This document shows positions 33,655 through 43,123 of a stretch of DNA of 64,000 nucleotides, one piece after another; the stretch's first letter is position 1; every line of letters starts with the position of its first letter. Location of the stretch: assembly GCA_900290245.1 (NCBI GenBank), contig OKRB01000001.1, positions 1-64,000 of the forward strand. The letters are read 5' to 3'. The position numbers and the translations under genes are program-made. The notes under the pieces are model-generated. The model saw only the letters and a list, made by a program, of their open reading frames with translations. It made no database searches and had not been told where the DNA came from. Source of the DNA: Candidatus Sulfuritelmatomonas gaucii. GTDB lineage: Bacteria > Acidobacteriota > Terriglobia > Terriglobales > Acidobacteriaceae.

Positions 33655-34593
33655 TCAGTTACTCTTTACCAGCGCATCGCTATAGTAGCCGGTCTTGTTG
33701 CGGATGTTGAATTCGTCTGGAGCGGCGCGCGGAATTGTCACCACGACACGATGAAAATCGGCGCCGGCGTCCTGGCGGCGCGGATAATAGCCGACCAGGT
33801 ACTGAGTGCGAAGATCGTCGCTGACTTGGGCAAAGGCTTTGTCCAGACCGCCGTCGCCCACATAGAAGTGTTTGCCGCCGGTCTGTTCCGCCAGCGTGAT
33901 CAGCGCATGTTCGCCTCCGATGTCACGTCCGGCGCTGGCCTCAATTGGCACGTCGATGATCGAGTAAATCATGACCTCGTTGCGCAGCGCGGCCTCCAGG
34001 GCGTCAGCGTAAGTTGAGGTCTTGGCCGTGTCATCGCCATCGGAGATCACCACCAGCACCTTGCGCCCTTGCTTCGGCCCCAGCCGTTCCGCTCCCACAG
34101 AGATGGCCTCGTAGAGCGCGGTTGCCCAATCGCTGTGCAACTCATGAAGACCACGGTCGATGACTGCCAGCTTATTGGTGAAGGGCGTCAACTCGTGCAC
34201 CGTGGTTGCAAACTGGAGCACGCTCATTTGGTCCTGGGGGCGAAGGATGGCCTGCGCGAAACGCTTCGCCGCGCCCTCCTCTTCGCTCATGTCTTTCTGC
34301 ACGCTTCCGCTGGTGTCAATGGCCAGGGTCAGGTTCAGCGGCACTTCCGACTGCTTCTCGAAGATTGCGATCTGCTGGGGGCGCCCATCCTCGAAAATTG
34401 CGAAATCGTCGCGCGTCAGGTTGCCGACAATTGCGCCGTCTTTGTCGGTTACGTTCACGAAAATGTTGACGAGCTTGACGTCCACATGAAGTGTCGTTTG
34501 TTGGGCGGCCAGCGCCAATGGCGTCACCAGAAGCAAGGCCCGGCTGCCAACTCGCCGGCAAAGGCTGACCCATGCGCCGCGCCTAGCCTTCAT
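33655..34593 (-). CDS. Secreted VWFA-domain protein, acidobacterial type
   Basis: 312 residues with a signal peptide (about 1-31, ending LALAAQ). A short beta domain (VDVKLVNIFVNVTDKDGAIV, LTRDDFAIFEDGRPQQI) is followed by a von Willebrand A domain with the MIDAS motif DTSGS at residues 93-97 and SDGDDTAKTS downstream. The order beta domain - FAIFEDG - VWA is that of the acidobacterial VWFA-related family, many copies of which occur per genome in this phylum; this is the best single taxonomic clue in the window. Start set at 34593, overlapping the moaDE gene by 11 nt; the longer frame runs antiphase through moaE and has no signal peptide at its start. Confidence 0.85.
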   Translation of the reverse strand: MKARRGAWVSLCRRVGSRALLLVTPLALAAQQTTLHVDVKLVNIFVNVTDKDGAIVGNLTRDDFAIFEDGRPQQIAIFEKQSEVPLNLTLAIDTSGSVQKDMSEEEGAAKRFAQAILRPQDQMSVLQFATTVHELTPFTNKLAVIDRGLHELHSDWATALYEAISVGAERLGPKQGRKVLVVISDGDDTAKTSTYADALEAALRNEVMIYSIIDVPIEASAGRDIGGEHALITLAEQTGGKHFYVGDGGLDKAFAQVSDDLRTQYLVGYYPRRQDAGADFHRVVVTIPRAAPDEFNIRNKTGYYSDALVKSN

Positions 34594-35356
34594 GCGTTGC
34601 CTCCGCTGTGCCCATCGCCAACTCCTTGGGGAACGGCTCGCCGGGCGCCCACACAGCGCCATCCACAAAGGTTTCCTTCTTCCAGATGGGAACGGTCTGC
34701 TTGAGGTTGTCGATGAGCCAGCGGCAGGCCTCGAAGGCCGCACTGCGGTGCGCGCTGGCCACCACGACCAGCACACTAGTTTCGCCAATCTCCAGCCGGC
34801 CAAGGCGGTGAACCATCGTCACCTGGTGGACGGCGAATCGCTCGTGTGCCTTGCGGCCAAGCTCCCTCATCTGCCTCACGGCCATTTCCTCGTACGCCTC
34901 GTAATCCAGATGGAGGGTTTTTCTCCCGCGCGAATGGTTGCGGACAATCCCGTCAAAGACCACAACGGCTCCGTCATCGCCGCGCTTGGCGGCTGCGACA
35001 ATCTTCCCGGCATGGATCGGCTCGCGTGTCAGCGCGACGACGATCGCCTGTTCTCCCTCGCTCTGGTCCAAAGCGTCCTCCGTCCTCTCAGGATCTGGAC
35101 GCGCAGTCCCGCCCGAGACCGGCGGAAGCAACCCCACTTCGTCGCCATCGTGCAGAATCGTGGCAGCTTCGGCATATTCGGCATTCACGCTGACGGCAAT
35201 ACCGCGCAGCAGTTGCTCTGGCGCGCCGTCGCGGCAGGTCGCCGGCAAGCGCTCAAGCAGCATCCCAACGGAAGCGCCGTCCGGCAATTCGACAGGAACA
35301 GCCGAAGGACCCAGCCAGTCTTTCAAAACTCCAAATGGAATCACTTGCACACGCAT
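34583..35356 (-). CDS. Fused MoaD-MoaE molybdopterin synthase
   Basis: 257 residues carrying both subunits of molybdopterin synthase. Residues 1-83 are MoaD (ubiquitin-like, MRVQVIPFGVLKDWLG to DEVGLLPPVSGG) ending in the Gly82-Gly83 pair that must become the thiocarboxylate. After a linker, residues about 110-250 are MoaE, with VVFDGIVRNHSRGR, HRLGRLEIGE and the catalytic-Lys region PIWKKETFVDGAVW. A similar fusion, MoaX of Mycobacterium tuberculosis, is known and has to be cleaved after the GG to work, so processing is expected here too. ATG 35356 was chosen because MoaD begins there and TATTCT lies 9 nt upstream; the longer frame adds 49 Arg-rich residues. Confidence 0.92.
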   Translation of the reverse strand: MRVQVIPFGVLKDWLGPSAVPVELPDGASVGMLLERLPATCRDGAPEQLLRGIAVSVNAEYAEAATILHDGDEVGLLPPVSGGTARPDPERTEDALDQSEGEQAIVVALTREPIHAGKIVAAAKRGDDGAVVVFDGIVRNHSRGRKTLHLDYEAYEEMAVRQMRELGRKAHERFAVHQVTMVHRLGRLEIGETSVLVVVASAHRSAAFEACRWLIDNLKQTVPIWKKETFVDGAVWAPGEPFPKELAMGTAEATHEG

Positions 35357-35365
35357 CTCACGAAA

Positions 35366-35371
35366 AGAATA
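35366..35371 (-). promoter_or_regulatory. -10 element upstream of moaDE
   Basis: TATTCT on the minus strand, 9 nt before the ATG at 35356, suggesting a leaderless or near-leaderless mRNA. Confidence 0.45.
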
Positions 35372-35515
35372 CTGCCTGCCAGTTAGACGTTGCAGAGAAG
35401 GATTCTTCGCTCTGGCGGGTCGCCTCCTGCGTTGTTGCATGGCCGGGCGGGGCAGTCGATTCGGCCAATATCTGCCTGGCCGGAGCGGATAGAGCTTTGC
35501 CAAAATGCCCTACAA

Positions 35516-35550
35516 CGCAAAAGAAAAGGGCCGGCTGGTTAACCGGCCCT
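35516..35550 (-). terminator. Intrinsic terminator of lon
   Basis: On the minus strand an 8-bp stem AGGGCCGG / CCGGCCCT with an 8-nt loop is followed by TTTTCTTTTG, 22 nt after the lon stop codon. Confidence 0.85.
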
Positions 35551-35571
35551 GCGAGGCTGTATAAGCGGCGC

Positions 35572-38004
35572 TCACGCCGCAGCGGTCACCGAAAGGGCCG
35601 GCGCCAGCGGCTGCATTTGCGGCCGTGCTGCCACTAGCGGGAGGGCCACCGACAAGACGTCTTCAATCTGGTCGGCATAGTGCACGGTCACGCCCTTTAT
35701 CATCTCCGGTGTTAGATCCTCTTCCACATTCTGGCGGTTTTCAGCAGGCAGGATGATGTTTTGCACCCCGGCCCTGCGCGCGGCCAGGAACTTCTCCTTG
35801 ATACCGCCTACCGGCAACACGTTGCCGCTCAGCGTGATCTCGCCGGTCATCGCGGTTAGCGGTCGCACCGGCGTATCCGTCAGCAGTGAGGCCAGCACGG
35901 TGGCCATCGTGACGCCGGCTGACGGGCCGTCCTTGGGAATCGCACCTGCCGGCACGTGGATGTGGATGTCCATCTCCTTGTTAAAGTCCTCGGCCAACCC
36001 CAGCCGTCCGGCGTTCGAGCGGACCCAGGTAAGGGCAGCCTGCATGGACTCCTGCATCACCTCGCCGATCTGTCCGGTCATGGTAAAGCCGCCCTTGCCC
36101 TTCATCTTGTTGGCCTCGATGAAGAGAATGTCGCCCCCGGCCGGTGTCCAGGCCAGGCCCACGGCCACGCCCGGACGCTTCACCCGCTCTGCCACCTCGG
36201 TGTCCACACGAACCTGTATGCCGCCAAGAAATTCCTTCAGGATCTCCTTGGTGACGACGAGCTTTTCGCTGTTTCCCTCAACCACGCGGCGCGCCTGCTT
36301 GCGGCACACGGTTCCGATCGTCTGCTCCAGCTTGCGCACGCCCGCCTCGCGCGTGTAGTGCCGGATGATGTGCCTCACCGCGTCCTCCGGAAACTCGATC
36401 TGCTCCGCCGTGATCCCGTTTTCCTTGATTTGGCGTGGAATCAGGTACCGATTGGCAATGTGCACCTTCTCTTCTTCGCTATAGCCCTGCAGCGGAATGA
36501 TCTCCATGCGGTCTTGCAGCGGTGCCGGAACTGTGTCCAGCATGTTCGCGGTGCAGATAAACAGAACCTTCGAGAGATCGAACGGGACGTCGAGATAGTT
36601 GTCGCGGAATGTGTTGTTCTGCTCCGGATCCAGCGTCTCAAGCAGTGCCGAGGCGGGGTCTCCCCTGAAGTCGCGTCCCAGCTTGTCCACTTCGTCGAGC
36701 ATAATCACCGGGTCGTTGGTTTCCGCCCGGCGAATGCTTTGGATAATTTGTCCCGGCAAAGCGCCAATATAAGTGCGCCGATGCCCGCGGATCTCCGCCT
36801 CATCGTGCATCCCGCCCAGGGAGACGCGCTGGAACTTCCGGCCAAGCGCTCGCGCAATTGATCGTCCGAGGCTGGTTTTCCCTACGCCCGGAGGGCCAAC
36901 GAAGCAAAGAATTGGTCCCTTCATCGTGGGCTTCAACTCGAGCACGCTCAGATAATCCAGGATGCGATCCTTCACCTTCCTGAGTTCGTAGTGGTCCTCA
37001 TCAAGGATCTGTTTGGCTACGCCGATATCGATCTTAGAGCCTGAGCTTTTTGCCCAGGGAAGGACGGCCAGCCACTCAATGTAGTTCCGGGTGAGCGAAT
37101 AATCGGCCGCCATAGGCGACATTCTCTGCAAGCGGGCGAGCTCCTTGAGGGCCTCCTTCTTTACGTCGTCGGGCATGCCGGCAGCTTCGATCTTCTGGCG
37201 CAGATCTTCCACATCGCGCTGCCCCTCATCCTGTTCTCCCAACTCCTTCTGGATGGCCTTGAGCTGTTCGCGCAGATAATAATCGCGCTGCGACTGCTGC
37301 ACCTGGTCCTGCACCTCGTTCTGGATCTTGGCGCGCAACTGCTGCACCTCAATCTCCTTGGCAAGAAGCTTGTTCAGTTGCTCGAGCCGGTCTTCGATGC
37401 CCCGCGTCTCAAGCAGAAGCTGCTTCTCGTCGGTGGTCAGGAAGGGCAGAGAGGAGGCGACAAAATCGACCAGGCGGGCCGGCTCGTCAATGTTTGCGGC
37501 GATGGTCCGCAATTCGTCAGAGAGTGTTGGCGACTCGGAGACGATCTGCTGGAACTGGGCAATGACATTGCGAACCAGGGCTTCAAAACCCGAGGAAGGC
37601 GCTGGCGCGACGTCCTCCAATGTCTCCACCTCGGCCATCATAAAAGGCTCAGCTTGAAGAAACTGCACCAGGCGGACCCTGCTTACCCCTTCAGTGAACA
37701 CAAATCGGCTCTGGTTCGGCATGCGAACCACCTTGTGCACCGTGGCCAGGGTTCCCACAGAGTGCAGGTCTGCCGGCTTGGGAGAATCCAAGCGGGGGTC
37801 CAGTTGGGCGGCAACAACAATCGCCCGCTCCTCACCCAGGGACTCGATCAACTGAATGGAGCTTTCCCTGCCCACCGTCAGCGGCAGTACGGCGTGCGGA
37901 AACAGGACGGTGTCGCGGACGGGCAACACCGAAACCCGGCGCAGCCCAGAGCCGCTTTGCTGCGATGAGATCTCGAGTGGAGCTGCGGGATTTTGATTGG
38001 ACAT
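35572..38004 (-). CDS. lon: Lon ATP-dependent protease
   Basis: Cytoplasmic AAA+ serine protease for damaged and regulatory proteins. 810 residues. N-terminal substrate-binding domain (from VLPVRDTVLFPHAVLPLTVG), a coiled-coil helical segment (about 200-300), Walker A GPPGVGKTSLGRS near residue 370 and Walker B ALLETLDPEQ region. The C-terminal protease domain has catalytic Ser695 in DGPSAGVT and Lys about 738 in GGIKEKFLAA. ATG 38004 was chosen for the GGAG 8-9 nt upstream; six more codons are open before it. An intrinsic terminator follows. No heat-shock operator was recognised upstream. Confidence 0.97.
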   Translation of the reverse strand: MSNQNPAAPLEISSQQSGSGLRRVSVLPVRDTVLFPHAVLPLTVGRESSIQLIESLGEERAIVVAAQLDPRLDSPKPADLHSVGTLATVHKVVRMPNQSRFVFTEGVSRVRLVQFLQAEPFMMAEVETLEDVAPAPSSGFEALVRNVIAQFQQIVSESPTLSDELRTIAANIDEPARLVDFVASSLPFLTTDEKQLLLETRGIEDRLEQLNKLLAKEIEVQQLRAKIQNEVQDQVQQSQRDYYLREQLKAIQKELGEQDEGQRDVEDLRQKIEAAGMPDDVKKEALKELARLQRMSPMAADYSLTRNYIEWLAVLPWAKSSGSKIDIGVAKQILDEDHYELRKVKDRILDYLSVLELKPTMKGPILCFVGPPGVGKTSLGRSIARALGRKFQRVSLGGMHDEAEIRGHRRTYIGALPGQIIQSIRRAETNDPVIMLDEVDKLGRDFRGDPASALLETLDPEQNNTFRDNYLDVPFDLSKVLFICTANMLDTVPAPLQDRMEIIPLQGYSEEEKVHIANRYLIPRQIKENGITAEQIEFPEDAVRHIIRHYTREAGVRKLEQTIGTVCRKQARRVVEGNSEKLVVTKEILKEFLGGIQVRVDTEVAERVKRPGVAVGLAWTPAGGDILFIEANKMKGKGGFTMTGQIGEVMQESMQAALTWVRSNAGRLGLAEDFNKEMDIHIHVPAGAIPKDGPSAGVTMATVLASLLTDTPVRPLTAMTGEITLSGNVLPVGGIKEKFLAARRAGVQNIILPAENRQNVEEDLTPEMIKGVTVHYADQIEDVLSVALPLVAARPQMQPLAPALSVTAAA

Positions 38005-38439
38005 TGAGTGTCTCCGTATCAACTTTTCTTAATTAGATAATTCAGAACCGGAAAAGTTGCAAGACTTACCTACTCCCTTTGACGTTTCCATTGTCCTTTA
38101 ACCCCCTTTGTTACGCCGTAGTTGCCCACGTGGTTCCCCAAAAACAGGGCCTTGGCACGTCCGTGCGCCCGGCTCGAGAACCTGCGAGGAGGCTACTTCA
38201 GTCCGATCCGTGCTGTCTCCGATCCCGAGAAACCAGGCGGCTGATGCCGGATGGTCGCAGGCCGGCTCCTGAAACTGACTCCACAGCGTCGTTCGTCGGG
38301 TGTATCGGCGGAAACGGCGGGAAGGTGAGCATTCGCGACTGGCGTCCCAGGGTGCGTCGAGCGTACTACGCAGCTCATTTTCTTCACCAAAACCCATCGC
38401 CAGGCGAAGGGCGCAGGCGGTTCAGCCCAGGGTCGGTGC
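38005..38439. other. Gene-free stretch between lon and the anti-sigma gene
   Basis: About 435 nt. It contains the lon leader (SD GGAG; a possible -10 TCTAAT at about 38031-38036 on the minus strand). The remainder shows only short frames in all phases with no recognisable protein pattern. It may hold an untranslated tail of the sigma/anti-sigma transcript. Confidence 0.5.
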
Positions 38440-38715
38440 TCATCGGCCACCGGGCGCCATTCCAGGCTCCATTCCGCCGTCCTCGTCTTTCTTGATGGCC
38501 GATTCGATGTGCTCCCAAACCTGGTCAGAGGGTTCCGCGCTCGGAAACAACTGGCGGGCAGCATCCGCGATGGTTTCCAGATCGGCCAGCAACGCGCGGC
38601 AAAGCTCGCAGCTCTGCAAATGGGGGTGCGCGGAGACGTCTTCCCCTGTGCCAATCAGCTCAGGGAGGTGAGCCTGGAATTCGGAACAGTTCGCTTTGTT
38701 GAAATCGCCGGTCAT
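38440..38715 (-). CDS. Putative zinc-finger anti-sigma factor, soluble
   Basis: 91 residues. The zf-HC2 signature is present: Cys10, then H32-x3-C36-x2-C39 (HLQSCELC), which coordinates zinc in ZAS-type anti-sigma factors. No membrane segment follows; most relatives have one, so this would be a cytoplasmic inhibitor or a redox-sensing form. The ATG overlaps the sigma factor stop as ATGA, giving tight coupling to its partner. Assignment rests on the motif and the neighbour. Confidence 0.75.
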   Translation of the reverse strand: MTGDFNKANCSEFQAHLPELIGTGEDVSAHPHLQSCELCRALLADLETIADAARQLFPSAEPSDQVWEHIESAIKKDEDGGMEPGMAPGGR

Positions 38716-39401
38716 GACCGTTCCTCCTGGCGCCGCTGGGCTCGTAGAGCTTCGCGCAACTTCAGCCGTGCTTTGTGCAGTTGCGATTTGCTATTGCCAA
38801 TTGAGCATTCCAGCATTGAAGCAATCTCATTATGCTCAAAACCTTCAACGTCGTGAAGGATAAAGATGAGCCTGTAGCCGGCTGGTAAATCGGCTACAGC
38901 CCGTTCCAACGCCAGGCGATCAATCGCCCCTGTCAGGGTAAGGTCGGGGGCGCCAAAGCTGCGGCTGGGGCCCTCTTCCGGGGTTGGCTCCATGGCTTCG
39001 TCGAGCGAAATCAGCGACAGGCCCTTCTTGCGTAATTGCATCAACACCACATTGATGGCTAGCCGGTGCAGCCAGGTGGAAAAGGCCGAGTCGCCGCGAA
39101 ACGTGGCGATCTTCCTGTGTAACTGCAGAAACGCCTCCTGCGTCAAATCTTCGGCTTCCGCAATATTACCCACCATACGGAGGCAAAGAGAGTAGATTCG
39201 CCTTTTGTGCAGTGCGTAGAGTTGAGCAAAAGCCTGGTGATCACCGGCCTGCGCGCGAGCCAGTACCTCGGCGTCTTGAGGATTGGGCGTGCTCGTGGTG
39301 GCATAGTCGGATCGACCAGGGGCGCTCCCAGGCGATCCGTCTGAGTTGCGGTTTGATCGAATGCGATTGGGCGCTTGCGTTGGGGATGGGGAGTCGGACA
39401 T
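38712..39401 (-). CDS. ECF-family RNA polymerase sigma factor
   Basis: 229 residues. After a ~40-residue Ser/Pro-rich N-terminal extension come region 2 (AFAQLYALHKRRIYSLCLRM, GNIAEAEDLTQEAFLQLH, FSTWLHRLAINVV) and region 4 (ALERAVADLPAGYRLIFILH, IASMLECSIGNSKSQLHKAR). Regions 1 and 3 are lacking, as in group IV sigma factors. AAGGA lies about 9 nt before the ATG. Co-encoded with a zinc-finger anti-sigma protein. The divergent Omp85-SurA-TamB operon begins about 460 nt away, so an envelope-stress role is conceivable but only by position. Confidence 0.9.
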   Translation of the reverse strand: MSDSPSPTQAPNRIRSNRNSDGSPGSAPGRSDYATTSTPNPQDAEVLARAQAGDHQAFAQLYALHKRRIYSLCLRMVGNIAEAEDLTQEAFLQLHRKIATFRGDSAFSTWLHRLAINVVLMQLRKKGLSLISLDEAMEPTPEEGPSRSFGAPDLTLTGAIDRLALERAVADLPAGYRLIFILHDVEGFEHNEIASMLECSIGNSKSQLHKARLKLREALRAQRRQEERS

Positions 39402-39859
39402 GCGCTTCCTTGGGAATTATTTTCGAAACCGTTCTCGGTACGCGAACAAGGATTAGATGCGGAAATGCCCCAGGAATGGGCTCTCGGATCAGCCCGGCCA
39501 CCAGTACGAGAACTTCTGGCGAGCTAGTTTGGTCATTGCAGGGAAAAGAGCGGCGATTGGGGGGTCAAAACGGATGATCGCATCTCCCGTTTTGCCGCAG
39601 CTTCCTTCCTCGTTAGTATATGTGGAGGCGATTAGGGTTTGCTGGGTTGAAGGAAAAACAACGGAAGGCGGGACCCTTCGAGAGCTCCTGATGCGCTGTT
39701 TCTGATTGAATTGAAATAGGGTTTCCCGCACTTCTTGATCGAAATATGGTTTTCAAGACAAAGCCGGCAGAGAGATGCGGCGCTCAACCGGGCCCCCGAC
39801 TGGAAGTGGATGCCGGTGGGGCGGTTCACAGGGGCTCTCGGCGTCTAGTTGTTGCTGAG
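39402..39859. other. Divergent intergenic region between the sigma factor and Omp85 genes
   Basis: About 458 nt. On the plus strand TTGCCG (about 39594) followed 17 nt later by AGTATA, overlapping TATATG, is a candidate promoter for the Omp85 operon. An open frame from 39746 runs into the Omp85 gene but reads as Arg-rich filler before the signal peptide. Nothing else is recognised. Confidence 0.35.
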
Positions 39860-42800
39860 ATGGCTCGCCTCAACGAACGATTCGTTCGAAGCAGGGAATT
39901 ATGCTTATCCGTTCTGATCTGCCTGCTGGGAATGCACGCCGCCGCATGGTGCCAGCCGCAGGCCGCGAGCGCCGGTGCCGATTCTTCTCAGGTGGACCCG
40001 TCCCAGACGACCTCAAACCCCCAGGCGGCCAACGATTCCATACAGGTATGGGAAGGCTTGACGGTGCTGAATATTTCGTTCGAGGGTGTTCCGGCGACCC
40101 GCATTGAGCCGCTTCCTGAGGATCTTGCCCAGGGTGTCGGATCCCCGCTCACAGCCGAAAACCTGAAAAGGAGTTTGCGCCAACTCTTCGCAAGCGGTTA
40201 TTACGACACGATTGAGGTTGAGGGCAAGCGACAAGATGGTGGCGTTGCTCTGATTTTTGTGGGGCAGCCGCGCACGTTTATCGGCACGGTTGGCGTGTAT
40301 GGAGCGACCGGACCTACCGCGAACACCCAATTGGAGCGCGCCAGCCAACTCGAGGCCGGCGCTCGCTTCACCGATGCCAAAATGAAGCGGGCGCTCGACC
40401 AGATGCGCACGTCACTCGAAGAGAACGGCTATTACCGGCCGGCGATCACCTACACCCAGACCCCGCACCCTGACGAACAGCTAATGGACATCGAGTTCCG
40501 CATTGTCTCTGGGCCGCGAGCGCGTGTGGGAAAGGTCTCTGTGACGGGCGATTCGGGGATGAAAGCGGACGAATTCCGGCGCCATGCACACCTGCGCACC
40601 GGCGCTTACGTCGACCGGGATACCGCGAATCACGCATTGGATGGAGTGCTTCGGGAATATCAACACCAAAATCGATTGGAAGCCGAGGTCAAGCTCGAAT
40701 CCGCGACGTACGACCCCAAGGCGAAAGCAGTGAACTATCAATTCACAGCCAACCGCGGGCCTGTCGTGGAAGTGAATATCGAGGGCGCCAGTCTCGATCC
40801 GGATCGGATCACTCGGCTGGTTCCCATCTTTGAAGAGGGTAGCGTTGACGAGGATCTCCTCAATGAAGGCAATCGCCGATTGCGTGATTACTTCCAGCGC
40901 ATGGGCTACTTCGATGCCAAGGTCGATCACAAACGGCAAACCGTCGGCAACGCCCAGGTCACCATTGTCTATACGGTACAGCTCGGGCCGCGGCGCCGCG
41001 TCGACAAGGTTTCCATCATCGGAAACCACTACTTCGACACCGCGACACTCAAGGATTTGATCAGCGTTCGCGCAGCCGATGTTCTCGACCGCCACGGAGT
41101 TTACAGCCAGGGATTGGTATCGGGCGACGTTGGCGCGCTCGAAGCCGTGTATAAGAACAACGGCTTTGCCGATGTGAAGGTCACACCGGAGACCAGCACG
41201 CCGGAAACGGTGACCGCCGATAGCTCTCTGCCACCGACCCGTACGGCGGCTCGCCCTTCTGCCATCGCCCGCACCGCGCCGCTCACGGTCACATATCACA
41301 TTGCTGAAGGGAAACAGTTGCACGTGGGCACGATGCAAATAGACGGGAACGAACACATCGCCACCGGAACACTGGTTTCGTTGCTGAACACTGCTCCCGG
41401 CCAATTACTTTCCCCCCGCAATCTGGCCCTGGACCACGATGCTTTGCTGACCGAGTATTACAGCCGGGGTTTTGACCGGGCGGCTGTCAACGTTACACAG
41501 CAGCCTGAGCCGGCCGATCCCGCCAAAGTCGACGTGGTCTTCAGTATTGTTGAAGGCCAGCAGATCTTCGTTCGCAACGTGCTCTTGACGGGTTTGCAAT
41601 TTACGCGTCCTCAAACCGTGGCGCGAGCCATCACTTTGAGGGCCGGCAATCCGCTCGACCAGACGGCGCTCTTTGATACGCAGCGCAACCTTTATTCTTT
41701 CGCGCTGTTCAATGAAGTGAATACGGCTGTTGAGAATCCTGCCGGAGACGCGACGGAGAAGACGATCCTGCTCGAGATAGCGGAAGCGCGGAGATGGACT
41801 TTGACATACGGCTTCGGGTTCGAGGCGCAAACCGGGCAGCCTCAAAACAACTGCTCGGGTGCGAGCGTGGTGGGCGTTGCCTGCAGCCCAAACGGAAAGA
41901 CAGGCGTCAGCCCCCGTGTGCTCATTGACATCACCCGCAACGGCCTCTTTGGCCGGGCGCAGTCGGCATCGCTGCAAGGTACGTATGGCCTGCTCGAGCA
42001 AAGTGTCGGCATCCAATATCAGGTTCCGCATATTGAAGGAAATCCCAACTTCGGCTTTACCTTCTCTGGTGGATACGCCAACAGCCAGGATGTCTCCACG
42101 TACGTCGCTTCCCGTTTGGAAGGCGCATTCCGGTTGACGGAAAACTTCAACCATCCCGAGTCGTGGCTATCGAGAGCAAATACCTTCATCTATGAGCTGG
42201 ATTTTCGCCGGGTGAAAGTGGCGGCCAGCAGCTTGCAGGCCTACCCTGGCGAGATTTCGGAACTCTCGACTGCGACGCGTGTGGGCGGGCCCGCCTTTAC
42301 ATGGATTCGCGACACACGCGACGTGCCGATGGATGCGCGTCGGGGCACCTACACCAGTTTTCAGGAGTTCCTATCTGACAGGCTCTTTGGTGCGCAGGCC
42401 GAATTCAATCGCATTGACACTTCGAATTCAAGCTATTACGCATTCGACAAGGGAAGATTTGTGCTGGCTCGCAACACACGCTACGGCCAGGTGCGGTCAT
42501 TCGGTACCGGTTCAAGCGGATTGATTCCGCTTCCGGAGCGTCTCTATGCCGGCGGCGCCGTCTCGTTGCGCGGATTCTCTCAGAACGCGGCCGGACCCCG
42601 CGATCCCGAGACCGGCTACCAGATTGGCGGCGCGGGAGCACTGATCAACAATACAGAGCTGCGCCTCCCGCCGCCCACGTTGCCGTGGCTGGGCAATACC
42701 GTGAGCTTCGTCGTCTTTCACGATATGGGCAATGTGTTTACGAATGCGGGCGATGCATGGGCCAGTGCGCTGCGCGTTCGCCAGCCCGACAGCGATGCAT

Positions 42801-43123
42801 GCAGAGACGCGGTCGCAACCAACCCGTCAGGGTACCCAACGGGTTACACTCCTACCGGCAACCCAGCTTCCACCGGGACGCAGGGACTGTGCAGCTTTAA
42901 TAATTTCTCGCATTCTTTGGGTGTTGGCCTGCGCTATCACACGCCGGTCGGACCGATCCGCTTCGATGTCAGCTATAACCTGAATCCACCCATCTATCCG
43001 GTCAACATCAACTATTCGATCCCGACCGCCAAGGGAAGTACGATTCCGGGGTTTGCAACGGCGCCTTACCTCGGCCAGGCGCCCCACATTCTTTTCTTTT
43101 TTAGTCTCGGGCAGGCATTTTAA
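39860..43123 (+). CDS. bamA: BamA/Omp85-family outer-membrane assembly protein with about seven POTRA domains
   Basis: Inserts beta-barrel proteins into the outer membrane. 1087 residues. Signal peptide at about 1-31 (LCLSVLICLLGMHAAAWCQ). By eye seven consecutive POTRA units of about 75-100 residues start at VWEGLTVLNISFEG, RTFIGTVGVYG, ARVGKVSVTGDS, PVVEVNIEGAS, RRVDKVSIIGNH, LHVGTMQIDGNE and IFVRNVLLTGLQ. The C-terminal 16-strand barrel starts near RWTLTYGFGFEA and ends ILFFFSLGQAF with the terminal Phe typical of barrels. E. coli BamA has five POTRAs. ATG 39860 was chosen because the signal peptide begins there. The stop overlaps the next ATG (TAATG). Confidence 0.92.
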   Translation: MARLNERFVRSRELCLSVLICLLGMHAAAWCQPQAASAGADSSQVDPSQTTSNPQAANDSIQVWEGLTVLNISFEGVPATRIEPLPEDLAQGVGSPLTAENLKRSLRQLFASGYYDTIEVEGKRQDGGVALIFVGQPRTFIGTVGVYGATGPTANTQLERASQLEAGARFTDAKMKRALDQMRTSLEENGYYRPAITYTQTPHPDEQLMDIEFRIVSGPRARVGKVSVTGDSGMKADEFRRHAHLRTGAYVDRDTANHALDGVLREYQHQNRLEAEVKLESATYDPKAKAVNYQFTANRGPVVEVNIEGASLDPDRITRLVPIFEEGSVDEDLLNEGNRRLRDYFQRMGYFDAKVDHKRQTVGNAQVTIVYTVQLGPRRRVDKVSIIGNHYFDTATLKDLISVRAADVLDRHGVYSQGLVSGDVGALEAVYKNNGFADVKVTPETSTPETVTADSSLPPTRTAARPSAIARTAPLTVTYHIAEGKQLHVGTMQIDGNEHIATGTLVSLLNTAPGQLLSPRNLALDHDALLTEYYSRGFDRAAVNVTQQPEPADPAKVDVVFSIVEGQQIFVRNVLLTGLQFTRPQTVARAITLRAGNPLDQTALFDTQRNLYSFALFNEVNTAVENPAGDATEKTILLEIAEARRWTLTYGFGFEAQTGQPQNNCSGASVVGVACSPNGKTGVSPRVLIDITRNGLFGRAQSASLQGTYGLLEQSVGIQYQVPHIEGNPNFGFTFSGGYANSQDVSTYVASRLEGAFRLTENFNHPESWLSRANTFIYELDFRRVKVAASSLQAYPGEISELSTATRVGGPAFTWIRDTRDVPMDARRGTYTSFQEFLSDRLFGAQAEFNRIDTSNSSYYAFDKGRFVLARNTRYGQVRSFGTGSSGLIPLPERLYAGGAVSLRGFSQNAAGPRDPETGYQIGGAGALINNTELRLPPPTLPWLGNTVSFVVFHDMGNVFTNAGDAWASALRVRQPDSDACRDAVATNPSGYPTGYTPTGNPASTGTQGLCSFNNFSHSLGVGLRYHTPVGPIRFDVSYNLNPPIYPVNINYSIPTAKGSTIPGFATAPYLGQAPHILFFFSLGQAF

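Noticed and set aside
33655-34803. Longer 382-residue version of the VWFA protein
   Set aside because: The extra 70 residues lie antiphase over moaE and are Arg/Ser/Trp-rich; the signal peptide starts at 34593.
38150-38167. Sigma-54 promoter-like TTGGCACG sequence
   Set aside because: The -12 GC is one base out of register with the -24 GG, and no plus-strand gene follows for about 1.7 kb.
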